Origin: Rhizobium herbae
GTDB taxonomy: Bacteria; Pseudomonadota; Alphaproteobacteria; Rhizobiales; Rhizobiaceae
Assembly (NCBI RefSeq): GCF_017873135.1
Contig: NZ_JAGGJV010000015.1
Location: forward strand, 1-64,000
Direction of reading: 5' to 3'
DNA: 64,000 nt
A program made the position numbers and the translations under genes. The notes under the pieces were generated by a model, which was given only the letters and a program-made list of their open reading frames with translations, was not told where the DNA came from and ran no database searches. Below, one piece after another: positions 61,062 to 64,000 of the stretch (position 1 is its first letter; every line of letters starts with the position of its first letter).

Positions 61062-61798
61062 GTCCTGGACACCGAAATCTCGACCGGTACGGAGAACACA
61101 TAGCCTTCGGCCCGCACCGTCTTGATGTAGGTCGGCTCGCGTGCATCGTCGCCGAGCCGCTGGCGCAGACGGCTTACCAGAAGGTCGATCGAGCGGTCGA
61201 ACAGTTCGGCATCGCGGCCCTGCGTGAGGTTAAGGATCTGATCTCGGTTCAGCACACGTTGGGGATGATCGATGAAAACCCGCAGCAGCCGATATTCCGC
61301 ACCGCTCAGCGCGATCTCCGTCCCGTCCCTGTCAAGAAGATGCCGGCCAACGGTGTCGAGCCGCCAGTCGCCGAACGTCAGCAGTTGCCCTGCCTCGCTG
61401 ATCTGAAGGTTGGGCGGCAGCATTCGCGTGCGCCGCAGCACCGCCTTGATCCGGGCGAGAAGCTCTCTTGCCGCGAAGGGCTTCGGCAGATAGTCGTCCG
61501 CGCCCATTTCGAGCCCGATGATACGGTCCATCTCGTCGTCACGTGCCGTCAGCATGATGACCGGCGTCGCCTTGTGCTTGCCGGCGCGAAGCTCGCGGCA
61601 CAGCACGAGCCCGTCATCGCCCGGCATCATCACGTCGAGCACGATTAGATCGACTGTGCTCGTCTCCAGGAAACTTCGCATCTGACGGCCGTCGGCGGCA
61701 ACCGTCGTCCGAAGGCCGTTCTTCTTCAGATAGCTCGATATCAGCTCGCGAATTTCACGGTCGTCATCGACGATCAGGATGTGGTCGACATGCTCCAT
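61058..61798 (-). CDS. OmpR-family response regulator
   Basis: A 246-residue two-component regulator. The receiver has acidic residues in HILIVDDDREI, phosphoacceptor Asp in DLIVLDVMMPGDDG (about residue 53) and Lys in DDYLPKPF. The C-terminal winged helix has LTQGRDAELFDRSIDLLVSR. ATG 61798 (MEHVDHILIVDDD) is preferred over 61843 because the extra 15 residues are not conserved, but the ribosome site of neither is strong. It is partnered with the overlapping histidine kinase gene. Confidence 0.92.
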   Translation of the reverse strand: MEHVDHILIVDDDREIRELISSYLKKNGLRTTVAADGRQMRSFLETSTVDLIVLDVMMPGDDGLVLCRELRAGKHKATPVIMLTARDDEMDRIIGLEMGADDYLPKPFAARELLARIKAVLRRTRMLPPNLQISEAGQLLTFGDWRLDTVGRHLLDRDGTEIALSGAEYRLLRVFIDHPQRVLNRDQILNLTQGRDAELFDRSIDLLVSRLRQRLGDDAREPTYIKTVRAEGYVFSVPVEISVSRT

Positions 61799-61898
61799 CT
61801 TTGGTCTTTCAAACATCAAACTCAGCGGTACTTCCGGCGACATTAGTTCCGTGTCAGCTGCCGCGAGTAAAGGGGTTTTCTAGCGGCAGCCTGACGGT

Positions 61899-62942
61899 TC
61901 AGAATTTCGCCACATCAAGGATGGCCTGGGCAAACGCCTGCGGCGCCTCCTGCGGCAAATTATGCCCGATACCGCCCGTTATATTTCGATGCTCATATTT
62001 TCCGGAGAACCTCTTCGCATAGGAGGATGGCTGCGGATGCGGCGCGGCGTTTTCATCGCCTTCCATGGTGATCGTCGGAACAGTGATGATCGGCCCCATC
62101 GCCAGCTGTTTCTCGTAGGCATCGTATTTCGCTTCGCCTTCGGCGAGACCGAGCCGCCAGCGATAATTATGAATGGTGATGTCCACGTGGTCCGGATTAT
62201 CGAATGCGGCAGCCGAACGATCAAAGGTCGCATCGTCGAATTTCCATGTTGGCGAGGCCGTTTGCCAGATCAGCTTCGCAAACTCGTGCGTGTTGGCGGC
62301 ATAGCCGAGCCGGCCGCGCTCGGTGGCGAAATAGAACTGGTACCACCAGGAGAGCTCTGCCTTCGGGGCTAAAGGCTTCTGGTTGATGTCCTGGCTGCCG
62401 ATCAGATAGCCGCTGACGGAAACCATCGCCTTGCAGCGCTCGGGCCAAAGAGCCGCCATGATGTTGACGGTGCGCGCACCCCAGTCGTATCCGCCAAGGA
62501 TCGCCTTTTCGATGCCGAGTGCATCCATGAAAGCGATCATGTCGGCCGCCATTGCCGCCTGCTGGCCGTTTCGCGGCGTCTCGTCGACAAGGAAGCGCGT
62601 CGTGCCGTACCCGCGCAGGTAGGGAATGATGACGCGGTAGCCTGCATCGGCCAGGATCGGTGCGACATCGACATAGCTGTAGATGTCGTATGGCCAGCCG
62701 TGAACCAGCAGGACGACGGGACCATCCGCTGGGCCGGCTTCTGCGTATCCGATATCCAGCACGCCTGCCTTGATCTGCTTCAGCGCTGCGAAGGAGGTGC
62801 GCGCTACCGCGTTGGCAGAACCCGACGGTGCGCCGGACGACTGGGCATTGGCTATCGCGGCCATGCCGAATTCGGCGGCAGCCACAGTCATTGCGGCGAT
62901 ACCGAAGAAGCGCCGGCGCTGGTGGTTGAATTCAGGGGACAT
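61899..62942 (-). CDS. Tat-exported alpha/beta hydrolase (epoxide hydrolase/haloalkane dehalogenase type)
   Basis: A 347-residue hydrolase with a twin-arginine-like signal NHQRRRFFGIAAMTVAAAEF ending around ANAQ. The core has VVLLVHGWPYDIYSYVDVAP (oxyanion HGWP), nucleophile Asp in GGYDWGARTVNIMAALWPER, and the cap region between. The catalytic His is in TGGIGHNLPQEAPQAFAQAI. ATG 62942 follows GGAGAGAACG. Related in design, though not in domain order, to the exported epoxide hydrolase in the operon at 52303, so several exported hydrolases lie within 10 kb. It is upstream of the two-component genes on the same strand (gap about 100 bp). Confidence 0.85.
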   Translation of the reverse strand: MSPEFNHQRRRFFGIAAMTVAAAEFGMAAIANAQSSGAPSGSANAVARTSFAALKQIKAGVLDIGYAEAGPADGPVVLLVHGWPYDIYSYVDVAPILADAGYRVIIPYLRGYGTTRFLVDETPRNGQQAAMAADMIAFMDALGIEKAILGGYDWGARTVNIMAALWPERCKAMVSVSGYLIGSQDINQKPLAPKAELSWWYQFYFATERGRLGYAANTHEFAKLIWQTASPTWKFDDATFDRSAAAFDNPDHVDITIHNYRWRLGLAEGEAKYDAYEKQLAMGPIITVPTITMEGDENAAPHPQPSSYAKRFSGKYEHRNITGGIGHNLPQEAPQAFAQAILDVAKF

Positions 62943-63263
62943 CGTTCTCTCCATCTCGAATGATCGTGATTGGAAGAAAGCCGGTCGGATGTATCCCCCA
63001 TGTGTCCCGTCACGCCCGGAATTGAATACGGATGTAGCATCGGGCGTCCTCGATACGTTCTGATACAATTCGCCCCGCCTCATCCAAGCGGCCGCCGATG
63101 ATTTGTGTCTCTCTGTCGTGAGCCCGGCAGTTTGCTACACAGCGGTACACTTCTCATTGAAGCCGGACACATCCGGGATACGTCGCACCGACCAGATTGG
63201 CTCCGTTGCTGGTCGTGCCCATCGCCGTCCAGAACCCGATCAACCGGTTTCAAGGAAACGACG

Positions 63264-64000
63264 ATGACTCTTCTCATCATTGCCTATTTCGGGGGAGCGC
63301 TGACAATCCTCAGCCCATGCATCCTTCCCATTCTCCCCTTCGTTTTTGCCCGTGCGGGGCAGCCTTTTATCCGCAGCACGCTGCCCATGCTGATCGGCAT
63401 GAGTGTCACTTTCGCACTGGTCGCTACGCTTGCAGCGGTCGGTGGCAGTTGGGCGGTCCATGCCAATGAATATGGTCGCCTCGCCGCCCTCTTGCTGCTC
63501 GCACTCTTCGGGGTCAGCCTTTTGTCGCCACGCGTTGCAAGCGTCATCACCCAGCCGGTCGTTGACTTCGGCAATAGACTGCTGAACGCGTCGGGCAAAC
63601 CCGGCTCCGGACCGACTGCCGCAAATTCCTCCATCCTCGGCGTTGCGACCGGGCTGCTGTGGGCACCCTGCGCCGGGCCGATCCTCGGCCTCGTGCTGAC
63701 GGGTGCGGCATTGCAAGGCGCCAATCTCCAGACAACTTTTCTGCTAGTCGCCTATGCCGCAGGTGCCGCGACATCGCTTGCCATCGCCCTTCTTGTCGGG
63801 GGTAAGATCTTTGCCGGCATGAATCGGTCGCTCGGCGTCAGCGAGCGTATTCGCCAGGTGCTGGGTGCTGCGGTACTGGCCGGTGTTGCCGTCATTGCCC
63901 TTGGCCTGGACACTGGCCTCTTGGCACGGCTTTCCTATGCGAGCACGGCCGCCTTCGAACAGACCGTGCTTGACCAACTACACGACAAGCCTGAAATCCA
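63264..64000 (+). CDS. CcdA/DsbD-type membrane protein, N-terminal part (DipZ-like, runs off the end)
   Basis: An open frame from ATG 63264 continues past the window edge (245 codons seen). It starts MTLLIIAYFGGALTILSPCI, with the signature Cys of the CcdA membrane domain (SPCILPILPFVFAR), and the second Cys is in LLWAPCAGPILGLVLTGAAL near residue 134. Both Cys form the thiol relay across the inner membrane. A polar segment with GKPGSGPTAAN separates two halves; at least five helices are visible. The family often continues into a thioredoxin-like domain (DipZ/ScsB). Ribosome site CAAGGAAACGACG precedes the ATG. Confidence 0.85.
   Translation, partial: MTLLIIAYFGGALTILSPCILPILPFVFARAGQPFIRSTLPMLIGMSVTFALVATLAAVGGSWAVHANEYGRLAALLLLALFGVSLLSPRVASVITQPVVDFGNRLLNASGKPGSGPTAANSSILGVATGLLWAPCAGPILGLVLTGAALQGANLQTTFLLVAYAAGAATSLAIALLVGGKIFAGMNRSLGVSERIRQVLGAAVLAGVAVIALGLDTGLLARLSYASTAAFEQTVLDQLHDKPEI

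Overview
The window looks like an accessory replicon (megaplasmid, chromid or genomic island) of an alphaproteobacterium, most likely Rhizobiaceae. The support is high GC with Rhizobium-like codon use, dense solute ABC transporters each with a LysR, GntR or AraC regulator, a dnaE2 remnant, an RTX-type secreted protein, and many gene relics (Tn3-type tnpA, ISL3, nitroreductase, puuD, MFS, response regulator). No rRNA, tRNA, CRISPR array or replication gene was seen.

Region 1 (1-11.3 kb) is a peptide or N-acyl compound uptake locus. A MmgE/PrpD protein diverges from two tandem LysR genes. An oppA/dppBC/DF-like ABC transporter follows, with a class A beta-lactamase-like serine hydrolase inside the operon and an M20 (AbgB-like) amidohydrolase at the end. 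Region 2 (11.3-12.7 kb) is a scar of broken nitroreductase, puuD and Tn3-type transposase genes plus a perfect 29-bp inverted repeat.

Region 3 (12.7-27.4 kb) is a coherent betaine/hydroxyproline-type catabolic regulon. It holds a Rieske demethylase and its flavin/ferredoxin reductase with a divergent LysR, a divergent pair of paralogous GntR regulators, a DapA-family lyase/deaminase, an aldehyde dehydrogenase and a FAD amine oxidase. It also holds a quaternary-amine ABC transporter with two permeases, a proline racemase/hydroxyproline epimerase family protein lacking one catalytic Cys, and a GlxA-type AraC regulator. Together they could import a betaine such as proline betaine or hydroxyproline betaine, demethylate it and send the ring to 2-oxoglutarate.

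Region 4 (27.4-45.1 kb) is a mosaic: a Fic protein next to a HEPN-motif protein, relics of a response regulator and an ABC exporter, an AraC/aldo-keto reductase/SnoaL-like locus, and an isoquinoline-1-oxidoreductase-type molybdoenzyme with a di-heme cytochrome. That molybdoenzyme cassette is flanked by inverted copies of the dnaE2 3' end. A cupredoxin, an 1109-aa RTX protein with five 97-residue modules and an ISL3 fragment follow.

Region 5 (45.3-57.7 kb) has a 949-aa winged-helix/NB-ARC-like ATPase/TPR regulator divergent from an eight-gene operon: crotonase with an export-like N-terminus, two SDRs, VOC protein, exported cupin, Tat-exported epoxide hydrolase, 4-OT-like tautomerase and FAD disulfide oxidoreductase. 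This is the best candidate for an undescribed pathway. Region 6 (57.7-64 kb) has Ohr with a 41-aa exported peptide, a response regulator/histidine kinase pair, another Tat-exported alpha/beta hydrolase, and the start of a CcdA/DipZ-type thiol-redox membrane protein that runs off the end.
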